A stretch of DNA of 64,000 nt from Thioclava arctica (GTDB lineage: Bacteria > Pseudomonadota > Alphaproteobacteria > Rhodobacterales > Rhodobacteraceae), in NCBI RefSeq assembly GCF_040892615.1, contig NZ_JBFRYC010000001.1, positions 62,001 through 126,000 on the forward strand, written 5' to 3'. Positions 53,329 through 61,386 of the stretch are shown one piece after another; the first letter of the stretch is position 1; each line of letters starts with the position of its first letter. The notes beneath the pieces were generated by a model. It ran no database searches. It was not told the origin of the DNA and saw only the letters and a program-made list of their open reading frames with translations. A program made the position numbers and the translations under genes.

Positions 53329-54516
53329 TCACCCGACAATCCGAAACGGCCCCCGCGCTGGCTGAGGCCTTTGAACGCAACCCGCCAGCCGCGCCGCCAC
53401 TGATCCCGCTGCGCGTTGCACGGCATCGTCGGCAAGGTGCGCATAGCGCAGGGTGGTTTGCAGGTTTCTGTGGCCCATGATCTCTTTAAGCGTGAACGGG
53501 TCGATCCCGTCTTTCATTGCTACCGACGCATAGGTGTGACGCAGATCGTGAATGCGCACGTCGTTCAATCCGGCCCGCTCACGGATACGCCGCCAAGGTC
53601 GTTCGAGGTCAGTCACGTGGCTTTCGCCGTTGAGGCCTGCGATAACATAGGGGTTCCCATCATAGCGGGGCAAAGCGGTCAAAATGTCATACGCTTCGCG
53701 CGGCAGAGGAATGCGCCGCCGCCCGGTTTTGCTGTCGGGCAGGTCGAGGTGGGTGTAATGAATATACTCCCATTTCAGCGTTTGGATTTCTCCGCGACGG
53801 CATCCGGTCAAAAGCAAAGCCAGAAAAGCCGATACAACATGAATAGTCTCGGTCCCATCGGCCAAAGCGGCTTGCAGGGCTTGTCCCAACCGCAACTGTT
53901 CCTCGTCTGTGAGATAACGTTTCTTTTCCACCTCACGGTTCTTCTTGATCCGACGCACCGGGTTTGAACCTTCGGCGCGCAGCCCCCAATCCTCGGCCAC
54001 GTTAAACATCTTAGAGAGCATCGCGATGGCGCGGTTCGCCTGATAGGGCGTCTCACGCATTCCATAGTGAAGGGCGATCACGTCTTTTCGGACAACTTCG
54101 CCCACACGCATCAGCCCCAACTTCGGGCGGATATGATTGCGGATCAGCGTTGCATAGGCGCGCGCGGTCGTGGGCTTGCAGTGCTCCGCCACATATTCCT
54201 GCAAAAAGCGGTCGCACAGCCCCGCAATCGTCGGCGCACGCCTCAAAGTTTGTTTCTCGGTGGATGGGTCCGCGCCGCGCGCAACGTCGCCCAAAAGGCG
54301 CTTGGCTTGGTTGCGGGCCTCGTCTGCGGTGAGCGCGCCATGTTGGCCGATGGTGATCCGGCGTGTTCGACGCCCAACCCGATACTGAACGAGGTAGGTC
54401 TTTTTGCCCGATGGATAGACGCGCACGCCAAATCCGCGCAGATCGCGATCCCAAACCAGATAGTCTTTCACCTCGGTGCATAGCGCTTCGACACTGCGCT
54501 TGGTCAACTTGGACAT
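53329..54516 (-). CDS. Tyrosine recombinase (integrase)
   Basis: A 395-residue phage-type integrase. The N-terminal arm-binding domain reads LRGFGVRVYPSGKKTYLVQYR; the catalytic set is R240 (TGCRRGE), H323-x-x-R326 (HDLRHTYAS), H349 (MGHRN) and nucleophile Y358 (TLRYAHL). It carries the element into tRNA-Arg. ATG 54516 matches the family start MSKLTKR; upstream codons are not conserved. It lies at the attR end, about 180 bp from the crossover repeat, and is transcribed into the element. Confidence 0.93.
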   Translation of the reverse strand: MSKLTKRSVEALCTEVKDYLVWDRDLRGFGVRVYPSGKKTYLVQYRVGRRTRRITIGQHGALTADEARNQAKRLLGDVARGADPSTEKQTLRRAPTIAGLCDRFLQEYVAEHCKPTTARAYATLIRNHIRPKLGLMRVGEVVRKDVIALHYGMRETPYQANRAIAMLSKMFNVAEDWGLRAEGSNPVRRIKKNREVEKKRYLTDEEQLRLGQALQAALADGTETIHVVSAFLALLLTGCRRGEIQTLKWEYIHYTHLDLPDSKTGRRRIPLPREAYDILTALPRYDGNPYVIAGLNGESHVTDLERPWRRIRERAGLNDVRIHDLRHTYASVAMKDGIDPFTLKEIMGHRNLQTTLRYAHLADDAVQRAAGSVAARLAGCVQRPQPARGPFRIVG

Positions 54517-54546
54517 AGCAAGAACACTCCTTTTCCTTCTATCGCT

Positions 54547-54574
54547 GCCGGAAGCTATACGGAAGCAACTTGCA
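54547..54574. repeat. Right copy of the 28-bp iterated repeat
   Basis: GCCGGAAGC-N4-CGGAAGCAAC-N-TGCA matches 44515-44542 at all fixed positions and keeps the 11-bp spacing of the two CGGAAGC units. It lies just upstream of the integrase start. Confidence 0.7.
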
Positions 54575-54628
54575 GCAAATTCAGGCGTTCTTGATGCGAC
54601 GCGAGCGCAAAGCGCGTCAACGTAATTC

Positions 54629-54645
54629 ATTGTTTACAATGCATT
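54629..54645. repeat. AT-rich arm repeat near attR
   Basis: ATTGTTTACAATGCATT resembles the left-end sequence at 44454-44474 (ATTGTTT, four extra bases, then ACAATGCATT), in the same orientation. With the CGGAAGC repeats it gives both element ends the same site set. Confidence 0.6.
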
Positions 54646-54698
54646 TTTAGCAATAAGGCGAAGTTCGGAGCAGGCCAGAGAAACGCCCTGATCTTTTC

Positions 54699-54743
54699 TT
54701 CTAATCAGCAGGTTGAGGGTTCGAGTCCTTCAGGGATCGCCAG
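54699..54743. repeat. Right attachment site (attR core)
   Basis: A 45-bp exact copy of the 3' half of tRNA-Arg (44405-44449), including the CCA, without a 5' tRNA half before it. It marks the right end of the element. Confidence 0.9.
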
Positions 54744-54872
54744 ATTTCAGGTTCTTTGCCTAGTAGCGGGTTCAAACGCCTATCCAAGCCTGCCATGATA
54801 CAGCGCAATCGGGACCGCACAAACGACGCCTTGGGCAGCGCAGCCCCGGATCGGCGCCGCGCCCCAAGCCGT

Positions 54873-55880
54873 TTAGCGTAGCCGGGCCACAACGTAATCC
54901 GCCAGATCGTCCAGCATGTCGCGCAAATCCCCAGCTGGCAGAATCGCAAGCCGCGCGCGACCTCGATCGGCCCAGCCGATGGCAGCCTGACGGGTTTCTT
55001 CCAAGCTGCCATGCGCCTTCATCAGCTCTAACGCATGTTCCAGATCGCCCTCATGCTGATCGCCTTTGTCGATCACACGCACCCAAAAGGCGCGCTCCTC
55101 GGGCGTGGCCTTCGCCACGGCCTTGATCACCGGCAGCGTCAGTTTGCGCTCGCGGAAATCGTCGCCGACATTCTTGCCCATCGTCTTGGCATCGCTGAGA
55201 TAATCCAGCAGATCATCGACCACTTGAAACGCAATCCCGAGGCTTTCGCCATAGTCATGCAGCGCCGAGATTTGCTCTTCGGGGGCTCCTGCCAGCACCG
55301 CACCGGCCTCTGCCGAGGCCGAGAATAGCGCCGCGGTCTTGCCGCGCACGACCTTGTAATAGGTGTCCTCGGTGGTCGCGAGGTCTTCGGCGGCGCTGAG
55401 TTGCAGCACCTCGCCCTCGGTAATCACGGCGCTCGCATTGGACAGGATCGACAGCACCCGCAAGTTCTGCGTGTCCGTCATCAACTGAAACGAACGCGCG
55501 AACAGATAATCGCCCACCAGCACGCTGGATTTATTGTCCCATAGCAGGTTCGCCGTGGGCCGCCCGCGGCGCTGCTTGCTTTCATCGACCACGTCGTCAT
55601 GCAGCAGAGTTGCGGTGTGAATGAACTCGACCGCCGCCGCCAGATTGTGATGCAGGCTGCCCTGATAGCCGCATAGCCGCGCCGCTGCGATTGTCAGCAT
55701 CGGGCGCAACCGCTTGCCGCCAGCGCCCACAAGATGCGCGGTCACTTCGGGAATGCGCGGGGCGTTTTCAGACGCCATACGTTGCAAGATCAGCGCATCG
55801 GTTGCGCTCAGATCCGCTTCCAGTGCTTTTGCCAGCCGGTCATGCGGTTTTTCGGTCTTGTCATCGAGGCTCATTGTCAT
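54873..55880 (-). CDS. ispB: Polyprenyl diphosphate synthase (ubiquinone side chain, IspB-like)
   Basis: A 335-residue trans-prenyltransferase. The first Asp-rich motif is LLHDDVVDESKQRRG, the second FQVVDDLLDYLSD followed by GKNVGDDFRERKLTLP. It builds a long isoprenoid chain (octa- or decaprenyl) for ubiquinone; the chain length cannot be told from sequence. It flanks the right end of the element on the core side. Confidence 0.93.
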   Translation of the reverse strand: MTMSLDDKTEKPHDRLAKALEADLSATDALILQRMASENAPRIPEVTAHLVGAGGKRLRPMLTIAAARLCGYQGSLHHNLAAAVEFIHTATLLHDDVVDESKQRRGRPTANLLWDNKSSVLVGDYLFARSFQLMTDTQNLRVLSILSNASAVITEGEVLQLSAAEDLATTEDTYYKVVRGKTAALFSASAEAGAVLAGAPEEQISALHDYGESLGIAFQVVDDLLDYLSDAKTMGKNVGDDFRERKLTLPVIKAVAKATPEERAFWVRVIDKGDQHEGDLEHALELMKAHGSLEETRQAAIGWADRGRARLAILPAGDLRDMLDDLADYVVARLR

Positions 55881-55935
55881 CCTTCCGCTCTAGCCCCATC
55901 TCGACAGCCCTCGCAAGGGGCCGTATGGGAGGGAC

Positions 55936-56148
55936 ATGAAAGAGCTATTGCGTAGCACCGACCCTGTCAAACTCGCTTTTGCGGCATCGCTGCTGAGAGG
56001 CGAGGGTATAGAAGCCTTCCAGATGGACGTCCATATGAGCGTTCTCGAAGGGTCCCTGGGCATTTTGCCGCGCCGCCTGATGGTGCGCGATGGCGAGCTG
56101 TTCATGGCTCAGGTCGTCTTGCGCGACAATGAGATCGGGCCGGATTGA
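55936..56148 (+). CDS. DUF2007 small protein
   Basis: A 70-residue protein of the DUF2007 family (putative signal-transducing, PII-like): start KELLRSTDPVKLAFAASLLRGEGIEAF and end PRRLMVRDGELFMAQVVL. Its function is unknown. It diverges from the prenyl synthase gene; a GGGAGGGAC signal precedes the ATG. The stop overlaps the next start (TGATG). Confidence 0.85.
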   Translation: MKELLRSTDPVKLAFAASLLRGEGIEAFQMDVHMSVLEGSLGILPRRLMVRDGELFMAQVVLRDNEIGPD

Positions 56149-56909
56149 TGTTTGCGCCTGCGGATCTGACCGAGGACGGGTTCTTGGGCGGTCGGTTGCG
56201 CATTGCGCAGCCCAAAAGCGGTTACCGCTCGGCAATGGATGCAGTGTTTCTTGCGGCGGCCTGCGATGCGCATGCGGGTCAGTCGGTTCTGGAACTGGGC
56301 TGTGGTGCGGGTGTTGCCAGCCTCTGTCTGGGCGCGCGGGTGGCCGGGCTGGTGCAAGCCGGGCTTGAGGTGCAGCCGCGCTATGCAGCCCTTGCGCGCG
56401 CCAATGCGCAGGCCAACACGCAAGTGCTTGAGGTGTTTGAGGGCGATCTGGCGCAGATGCCGGCTGATTTGCGCGCGCGCAGCTTTGATCATGTCATCGC
56501 CAACCCGCCCTATTTCATCGCCCAAAGCGGCACGCCCGCCAATGATCGCGAACGCGAATATGCGCTGCGAGAGGCGACGCCGCTTGCGCATTGGTTGGAT
56601 GCCGGGTTGCGGCGACTGCGCCCCGAGGGGGTGATGACGCTGATCCAGCAGGCAGACCGATTGGCCGATATTCTTGAAGGGCTGAAGGGGCGGGCGGGCG
56701 CGATCACTGTCTTGCCGATAGCCCCGCGAGTCGGACGCCCCGCACGCCGCGTCATCGTACAGGCCCGCAAGGGCGCGCGCGCACCGTTGGTGCTTCTTGC
56801 GCCGCTGATTGTGCATGGCGCGACGCATCATACACAAGATGCGGAAGATTTGTCAGATGTTGCGCGCGAAATTCTGCGCGACGGTCAAAAATTGCTCATA
56901 TCGCGTTAA
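56148..56909 (+). CDS. TrmN6-like tRNA/other N6-adenine methyltransferase
   Basis: A 253-residue SAM-dependent methyltransferase: ELGCGAG (49-55) binds SAM and NPPY (119-122) is the catalytic motif of N6-adenine enzymes. AQPKSGYRSAMDAVFLA is typical of the TrmN6/YfiC group, which methylates A37 of tRNA1(Val). The exact tRNA target here is unproven. ATG 56148 overlaps the DUF2007 stop; a TTG three bases earlier is an alternative. Confidence 0.82.
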   Translation: MFAPADLTEDGFLGGRLRIAQPKSGYRSAMDAVFLAAACDAHAGQSVLELGCGAGVASLCLGARVAGLVQAGLEVQPRYAALARANAQANTQVLEVFEGDLAQMPADLRARSFDHVIANPPYFIAQSGTPANDREREYALREATPLAHWLDAGLRRLRPEGVMTLIQQADRLADILEGLKGRAGAITVLPIAPRVGRPARRVIVQARKGARAPLVLLAPLIVHGATHHTQDAEDLSDVAREILRDGQKLLISR

Positions 56910-57027
56910 CGTTTTCGCAAGATTTGGCGAGAAAACTGGGGGTGCACCGACTTTTTGCGACAAACTCGTGACACGACTCAAAACCTGTGGTGCAATCAAT
57001 AGGCTGACAACCAAAGAGGAGATTGCC

Positions 57028-57195
57028 ATGTCGCTAGGTTCGCACATCACCGAACTTCGCAAGAAACATGAAGCTTTGGCGTCGGAGGTAGAGCGCGCTG
57101 CTCGAAGCCCGGGTGCCAACGACCTTGAGATTGCTCGCATGAAGAAGCAAAAGCTCCAACTGAAAGAACAAATTCACCGCCTTGAACAGGCCTGA
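57028..57195 (+). CDS. DUF465/YdcH-type small coiled-coil protein
   Basis: A 55-residue all-helical protein, MSLGSHITELRKKHEALASE..., with heptad repeats through KKQKLQLKEQIHRLEQA. This is the DUF465 (YdcH) type, common in alphaproteobacteria and of unknown function. AAAGAGGAG lies just before the ATG. The gap of about 120 bp upstream suggests its own promoter. Confidence 0.8.
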   Translation: MSLGSHITELRKKHEALASEVERAARSPGANDLEIARMKKQKLQLKEQIHRLEQA

Positions 57196-57205
57196 AGGTC
57201 CCCTC

Positions 57206-58123
57206 TCACGAATTCCGGGTCGCCGCCTGCGGCGGCTCGGTTACAGGCACGGGGGCTGGGCCAATTTTGCGCCGCGCCCCGATCGCCGCAAGCAAAGCCC
57301 CGCCCGCAATCAATACCGCTGATATCAGCAATACCGGGCTTGCCGGTGCGATCCCCACCGCCACCAAAACCAAAGTCGAGATCAGTGGGGCTGCGTAGGA
57401 TGCTGTGCCCAGAAGCTGTATATCGCCGCGCTTAACACCCAAATCCCACGTGTAAAACGCCAATCCAACCGGACCAAGCCCCAGCCCCAGCACTGCGGCC
57501 CAACCCAGCGTGTTCTGCGGCCAGATCGTGGGCTCCAACGCCAGATGCGCCGCCCCCGACAATGCCGATGTCGCCAGACAATAGATCGCAACAGCCGCCG
57601 TTGGGACATGCCCGAACCGGCGCGAGAGAAGGGAATAGCTTGACCAGGTCAGGGCGCATAATCCAGCAAGCGCATATCCGGGCACGGCACTGCGATCAGC
57701 CGCAATCCCTCCGCCCAAAATCAGCGCAGCACCCATAAAGGCGATCAGCGCGCCCGCGATATGCCAAAAGGTCAGCCGCTCCCCCGGCAGCAGCCCGGAA
57801 AACAGCACGATCAACAGTGGCCAAAGATAGGCGATCAGCCCGGCCTGCGCAGGGGGCGCCAGACGTAGCGCCGAGAAATACAACAGATGATAGCCAAACA
57901 GCCCCGCGGTGCCCGCCACATAGACCGGCCACGCAACCGCGCGCAGTTGATGCAAGCTGCCGGTCGCTATCAGCCAGATCACTCCGATCGCACCACCAAT
58001 CGCAAAGCACATTGCGTTAAGCTGTAACGGCGGCACCGGGGCCGATCCAACGGTGAACAGCGCCAGCAGCGACCACAACAGCACCGCCGTAAATCCGATG
58101 AAACTTGCTTTGCGACGCGTCAT
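57206..58123 (-). CDS. EamA/DMT-family transporter
   Basis: A 305-residue membrane protein with about ten helices in two EamA repeats (each ending in a G-A-A/P-rich helix, e.g. GALIAFMGAALILGGGI and LISTLVLVAVGIAP). DMT exporters move amino acids, purines or other small molecules; the substrate is unknown. ATG 58123 is chosen, since the nine residues before it have no signal. It converges with the DUF465 gene. Confidence 0.85.
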   Translation of the reverse strand: MTRRKASFIGFTAVLLWSLLALFTVGSAPVPPLQLNAMCFAIGGAIGVIWLIATGSLHQLRAVAWPVYVAGTAGLFGYHLLYFSALRLAPPAQAGLIAYLWPLLIVLFSGLLPGERLTFWHIAGALIAFMGAALILGGGIAADRSAVPGYALAGLCALTWSSYSLLSRRFGHVPTAAVAIYCLATSALSGAAHLALEPTIWPQNTLGWAAVLGLGLGPVGLAFYTWDLGVKRGDIQLLGTASYAAPLISTLVLVAVGIAPASPVLLISAVLIAGGALLAAIGARRKIGPAPVPVTEPPQAATRNS

Positions 58124-58139
58124 GCATCCCCCAATGATA

Positions 58140-58162
58140 GAGGCCCGCACGCTGCGGGCCTC
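58140..58162 (-). terminator. Candidate terminator of phaB
   Basis: GAGGCCCGCA at 58140-58149 pairs perfectly with TGCGGGCCTC at 58153-58162 over a 3-nt loop, 25 bp after the phaB stop. Only a weak T-run (TATCATT) follows on the minus strand. Confidence 0.55.
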
Positions 58163-58186
58163 GGGTTGTCTCGACCAGAGACGAAA

Positions 58187-58909
58187 TTAGACGAAATATT
58201 GCCCGCCATTCGCCGTGATCGTGGAGCCGGTGATAAAGCCCGCATCATCGGAGGCCAAGAACACCACGGCGCGCGCGATCTCGGACGGCTCGCCCAGACG
58301 ACCGACGGGGATCTGACCGATGATAGATTCGCGCACCTTTTCGGGCACGGCCATCACCATTTCGGTCGCGATATAGCCGGGGCAGATCGCATTCACGGTG
58401 ATATTGGCGCGCGCGCCTTCTTGCGCCAACGCCTTGGTAAAGCCCAGATCGCCCGCCTTCGCCGCCGAGTAATTGGCCTGCGCGAATTGCCCCTTCTGGC
58501 CGTTGATCGACGAGATATTAACAATACGACCGAACTTGCGATCGCGCATCCGCGTCCATAGCGGGTGGGTCATGTTGAACACGCCGCTCAGATTGGTGTC
58601 GATCACCTCATTCCACTGCTCACGCGTCATTTTGTGAAAGGGTGCATCGCGAGTGATGCCTGCATTGTTGACCAGCACGTCGATCGGGCCGATCTCCTCC
58701 TCGATCTTCGCGATCCCGGCCGCGCAGCCGTCGTAATCCGCGACGGACCATTTATAGGCCTTGATTCCAGTTTCTTCGGTGAACTTCGCCGCCGCATCGT
58801 CATTGCCGGCATAGTTGGCCACAACAGTGTAGCCTGCCTCGCTTAACGCGGCCGAAATCGCCGCTCCGATACCACGTGTGCCGCCGGTGACCAGTGCAAC
58901 TCTGGACAT
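58187..58909 (-). CDS. phaB: Acetoacetyl-CoA reductase
   Basis: A 240-residue short-chain dehydrogenase: TGGTRGIG (8-15) binds NADPH; S133/S134, Y147 and K151 (YSAAK) are catalytic. VNNAGITRDAPFHKMT is typical of PhaB. It reduces acetoacetyl-CoA to 3-hydroxybutyryl-CoA, the monomer of polyhydroxybutyrate. It lies downstream of phaA on the same strand; GGAGGC precedes the ATG. Confidence 0.93.
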   Translation of the reverse strand: MSRVALVTGGTRGIGAAISAALSEAGYTVVANYAGNDDAAAKFTEETGIKAYKWSVADYDGCAAGIAKIEEEIGPIDVLVNNAGITRDAPFHKMTREQWNEVIDTNLSGVFNMTHPLWTRMRDRKFGRIVNISSINGQKGQFAQANYSAAKAGDLGFTKALAQEGARANITVNAICPGYIATEMVMAVPEKVRESIIGQIPVGRLGEPSEIARAVVFLASDDAGFITGSTITANGGQYFV

Positions 58910-58964
58910 GATGGTGCCTCCTCAAATTAACTCCCGTTGAAACGGTGTTACCGAAAAGAATTAA

Positions 58965-58987
58965 GGCGCGCAACAAAGTTGCGCGCC
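58965..58987 (-). terminator. Terminator of phaA
   Basis: GGCGCGCAAC at 58965-58974 pairs perfectly with GTTGCGCGCC at 58978-58987 over a 3-nt loop; on the minus strand it is followed by TTAATTCTTTT. It sits about 29 bases after the phaA stop, so phaB is expected to need read-through or its own promoter. Confidence 0.75.
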
Positions 58988-59015
58988 TCGGGTCGATTTA
59001 GGGGGAAGATTTCGC

Positions 59016-60191
59016 TCACAGGCCTTCGATGCACATCGCAACGCCCATGCCTCCGCCGATGCACAGCGTGGCCAGCCCTTTTTTCGCGCCCGAGCGTTTC
59101 ATCTCGAACAGGAGCGTATTGAGGATGCGCGCGCCCGAAGCACCAATCGGGTGACCGATGGCGATCGCGCCGCCATTGACGTTCACCTTCGACGTATCCC
59201 AGCCCAAATCCTTGTTCACCGCACAGGCCTGCGCAGCAAAGGCCTCGTTGGCCTCGATCAGGTCCAGATCGCCCGGCTTCCAACCCGCTTTTTCCAGCGC
59301 CTTGCGCGAGGAGGGGATTGGCCCACAGCCCATGATCGAGGGATCCAGACCGGCCGTCGCATATGACGCGATGCGCGCCAGTGGCGTCAGCCCGCGCTTG
59401 GCGGCCTCTTCCTCGGTCATCAGCAGCACCATCGCCGCCCCGTCATTCAACCCCGAAGCGTTACCCGCCGTGACCGAACCGTCCTTGGTAAAGGCCGGGC
59501 GCAGCTTTTGCATGCTTTCAAGCGTGGCGCCGTAACGGATATATTCGTCCTGATCCACGACCGTCTCGCCCTTACGGGTCTTGACGGTGAAGGGCGTGAT
59601 CTCGTCGACGAACTTGCCTGCCTTTTGCGCAGCCTCTGCCTTGTTCTGGCTCGCGAGGGCGAATTCATCCTGCTGCTCGCGCGAGATTTGCCACTGATTT
59701 GCGACATTCTCGGCGGTTTGACCCATGTGATAGCCGTTGAACGCATCCCAAAGACCATCTTTGATCATCGAGTCGATCATCTTCATGTCGCCCATTTTCT
59801 GGCCCGCGCGCAGATGCGCGACATGGGGGCTCAGCGACATGCTTTCCTGACCGCCTGCGACCACAATCTGCGCATCGCCCAGCATGATATGCTGTGCGCC
59901 AAGCGCCACCGTGCGCAACCCAGACCCACAAACCTGGTTGATCGACCAAGCGGCGGATTCGATGGGCAGCCCTGCATTGATATGGGCTTGGCGGGCCGGG
60001 TTTTGCCCTTGACCGGCTGTCAGCACCTGCCCCAGGATGGTTTCAGATACCTCAGCTTTGTCAATGCCAGCCCGCGCGATCACGGCTTCGATGGCCGTCG
60101 CGCCAAGGTCATGGGCGGGAATATTTGCGAACGAACCGTTAAACGAACCGACGGCTGTGCGCGCGGCCGAGACGATGACGACATTGGTCAT
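59016..60191 (-). CDS. phaA: Acetyl-CoA acetyltransferase (beta-ketothiolase)
   Basis: A 391-residue thiolase: acylation C88 (NQVCGSGLR), H347 (GHPIGASGAR) and C377 (CIGGGMG) are the complete catalytic set. It joins two acetyl-CoA to acetoacetyl-CoA, feeding PhaB. GAGGATCC lies before ATG 60191. The polymerase gene phaC is not in the window. Confidence 0.94.
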   Translation of the reverse strand: MTNVVIVSAARTAVGSFNGSFANIPAHDLGATAIEAVIARAGIDKAEVSETILGQVLTAGQGQNPARQAHINAGLPIESAAWSINQVCGSGLRTVALGAQHIMLGDAQIVVAGGQESMSLSPHVAHLRAGQKMGDMKMIDSMIKDGLWDAFNGYHMGQTAENVANQWQISREQQDEFALASQNKAEAAQKAGKFVDEITPFTVKTRKGETVVDQDEYIRYGATLESMQKLRPAFTKDGSVTAGNASGLNDGAAMVLLMTEEEAAKRGLTPLARIASYATAGLDPSIMGCGPIPSSRKALEKAGWKPGDLDLIEANEAFAAQACAVNKDLGWDTSKVNVNGGAIAIGHPIGASGARILNTLLFEMKRSGAKKGLATLCIGGGMGVAMCIEGL

Positions 60192-60301
60192 GGGATCCTC
60201 CTCATCACGAAGTTGGCGGCGTGCAATTGCGCCCGCCTGCTGGCGCGCAGCATGGCGGATGCGCGGGTCAGGTCAAGTCGAAACGCTCGCAGACAACTTG
60301 G

Positions 60302-60324
60302 GTCGCGCAATTTTGTTGCGCGAC
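60302..60324. promoter_or_regulatory. Dyad upstream of phaA
   Basis: GTCGCGCAA at 60302-60310 pairs with TTGCGCGAC at 60316-60324. It lies about 110 bp before phaA and 45 bp past the EAL gene stop, with no T-run. Core GCGCAA...TTGCGC recurs in the phaA terminator; an operator or weak terminator is possible. Confidence 0.45.
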
Positions 60325-60368
60325 GAATATCCCTTGGATGGGAGGCCTTTTGGCCCAAACCCGGTCGG

Positions 60369-61214
60369 TCAGGCCGTCTTGCGCGCAGATGGCACTGCCG
60401 TGCTCCAGGGCGGGCGCACCGTGGGGACGCCGAAGTAAAAGCCCTGCAGACAATCGACGCCGATCTGGGCGAGATACTCTGCATCTTGTGAATTCTCGAC
60501 AGATTCCGCGACCGTGAACATTTCGAAATGACGCGCAATATCGATAAGCGATTTCGTCAGCGCCTGATTATCGGGATCGCGTGCGATACCACGAATGAAC
60601 TGCCCGTCGATCTTGAGAATGTCGAAATAGAACTCGCGCAGATGGCGAAACGAGGTGTAGCCCGCCCCAAAGTCATCCAAGGCAAAACTGACGCCGCGCG
60701 CCTGCAAATCCTCCATGAAGACACTCACCAGTTCAGGCATGAGCATCGCCGAACTTTCGGTGATCTCCAAAATCAGGCGATCGGCGATGGTTTCGTCAAT
60801 CGCCAGCCCGCGATTGAGGGCCTTCATCCAGGCCGGGTAGCCGATAGATCGCGCTGACATATTGATCGCAAGGCGCAGGCTGTCATTCTCCAAAAGCGCG
60901 CCAAGCCCCATCTCGATCGCCAGACAGTCCAGCTTGCGGCCCAATTCCGTTATCTCGACGCTTTCGATGAAATCCTTGGCGGGGATGATGCGACCGGATT
61001 CATCAAGCACGCGGATCAGCCCTTCATAAAACGCGGGGCGGTCGGGACGCGTGGTTTGCACGACGGGTTGATAGGCCAGCAAGACGTCGCCGCGCGCAAT
61101 CGCGTCGCGCACCAAGGCGATGGTCTGGCGGTCTCGTTCTGCCACGGCATAAGCAAGCGGGCTTCTCAGCTCTGCACTTATCGGCTCTTGATCTGGCTTT
61201 TCGCGATTCGTCAT
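60369..61214 (-). CDS. EAL-domain c-di-GMP phosphodiesterase
   Basis: A 281-residue stand-alone EAL protein. The signature reads YEGLIRV in place of EAL, with the metal and catalytic set otherwise present: INMSARS (Asn), LEITES (Glu), DDFGAGYTS (Asp-Asp), KIDG (Lys), AESVEN (Glu) and QGFYFG (Gln). It should cut c-di-GMP, though the A-to-G change deserves a test. ATG 61214 follows GGAG; an ATG at 61226 is possible. No GGDEF or membrane part. It is divergent from the PAS gene. Confidence 0.85.
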   Translation of the reverse strand: MTNREKPDQEPISAELRSPLAYAVAERDRQTIALVRDAIARGDVLLAYQPVVQTTRPDRPAFYEGLIRVLDESGRIIPAKDFIESVEITELGRKLDCLAIEMGLGALLENDSLRLAINMSARSIGYPAWMKALNRGLAIDETIADRLILEITESSAMLMPELVSVFMEDLQARGVSFALDDFGAGYTSFRHLREFYFDILKIDGQFIRGIARDPDNQALTKSLIDIARHFEMFTVAESVENSQDAEYLAQIGVDCLQGFYFGVPTVRPPWSTAVPSARKTA

Positions 61215-61386
61215 GTTCCACTCCATCACCAACACCGCCCAATTTGGAATAGAGGCGCTAATAAGCAGTAAAAGAGCCTGCCTCTTTCCCGACGTGGTTA
61301 ATGGGCGCAACAAATCCGCTTTGGCGTAAATGCTTCGGTAAGTTTCGCGCGCTACCTTCAGGCGAGTCGCAGCAGCCGAGGGTCAG

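Larger units (their letters stand above)
44405..54743. mobile_element. Integrative element in tRNA-Arg with a three-gene defence cargo
   Basis: Identical 45-bp repeats bound this 10.3-kb segment. It encodes, from the right end leftward, a tyrosine integrase, an unknown 230-residue protein, an AlpA-type regulator, a 73-residue protein, a rolling-circle-type Rep, a GajA/GajB-like pair and a Shedu-like nuclease, all on the minus strand. No conjugation genes are present, so it is probably mobilised by helpers or excises and replicates as a circle. Core genes continue on both sides. Confidence 0.9.
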
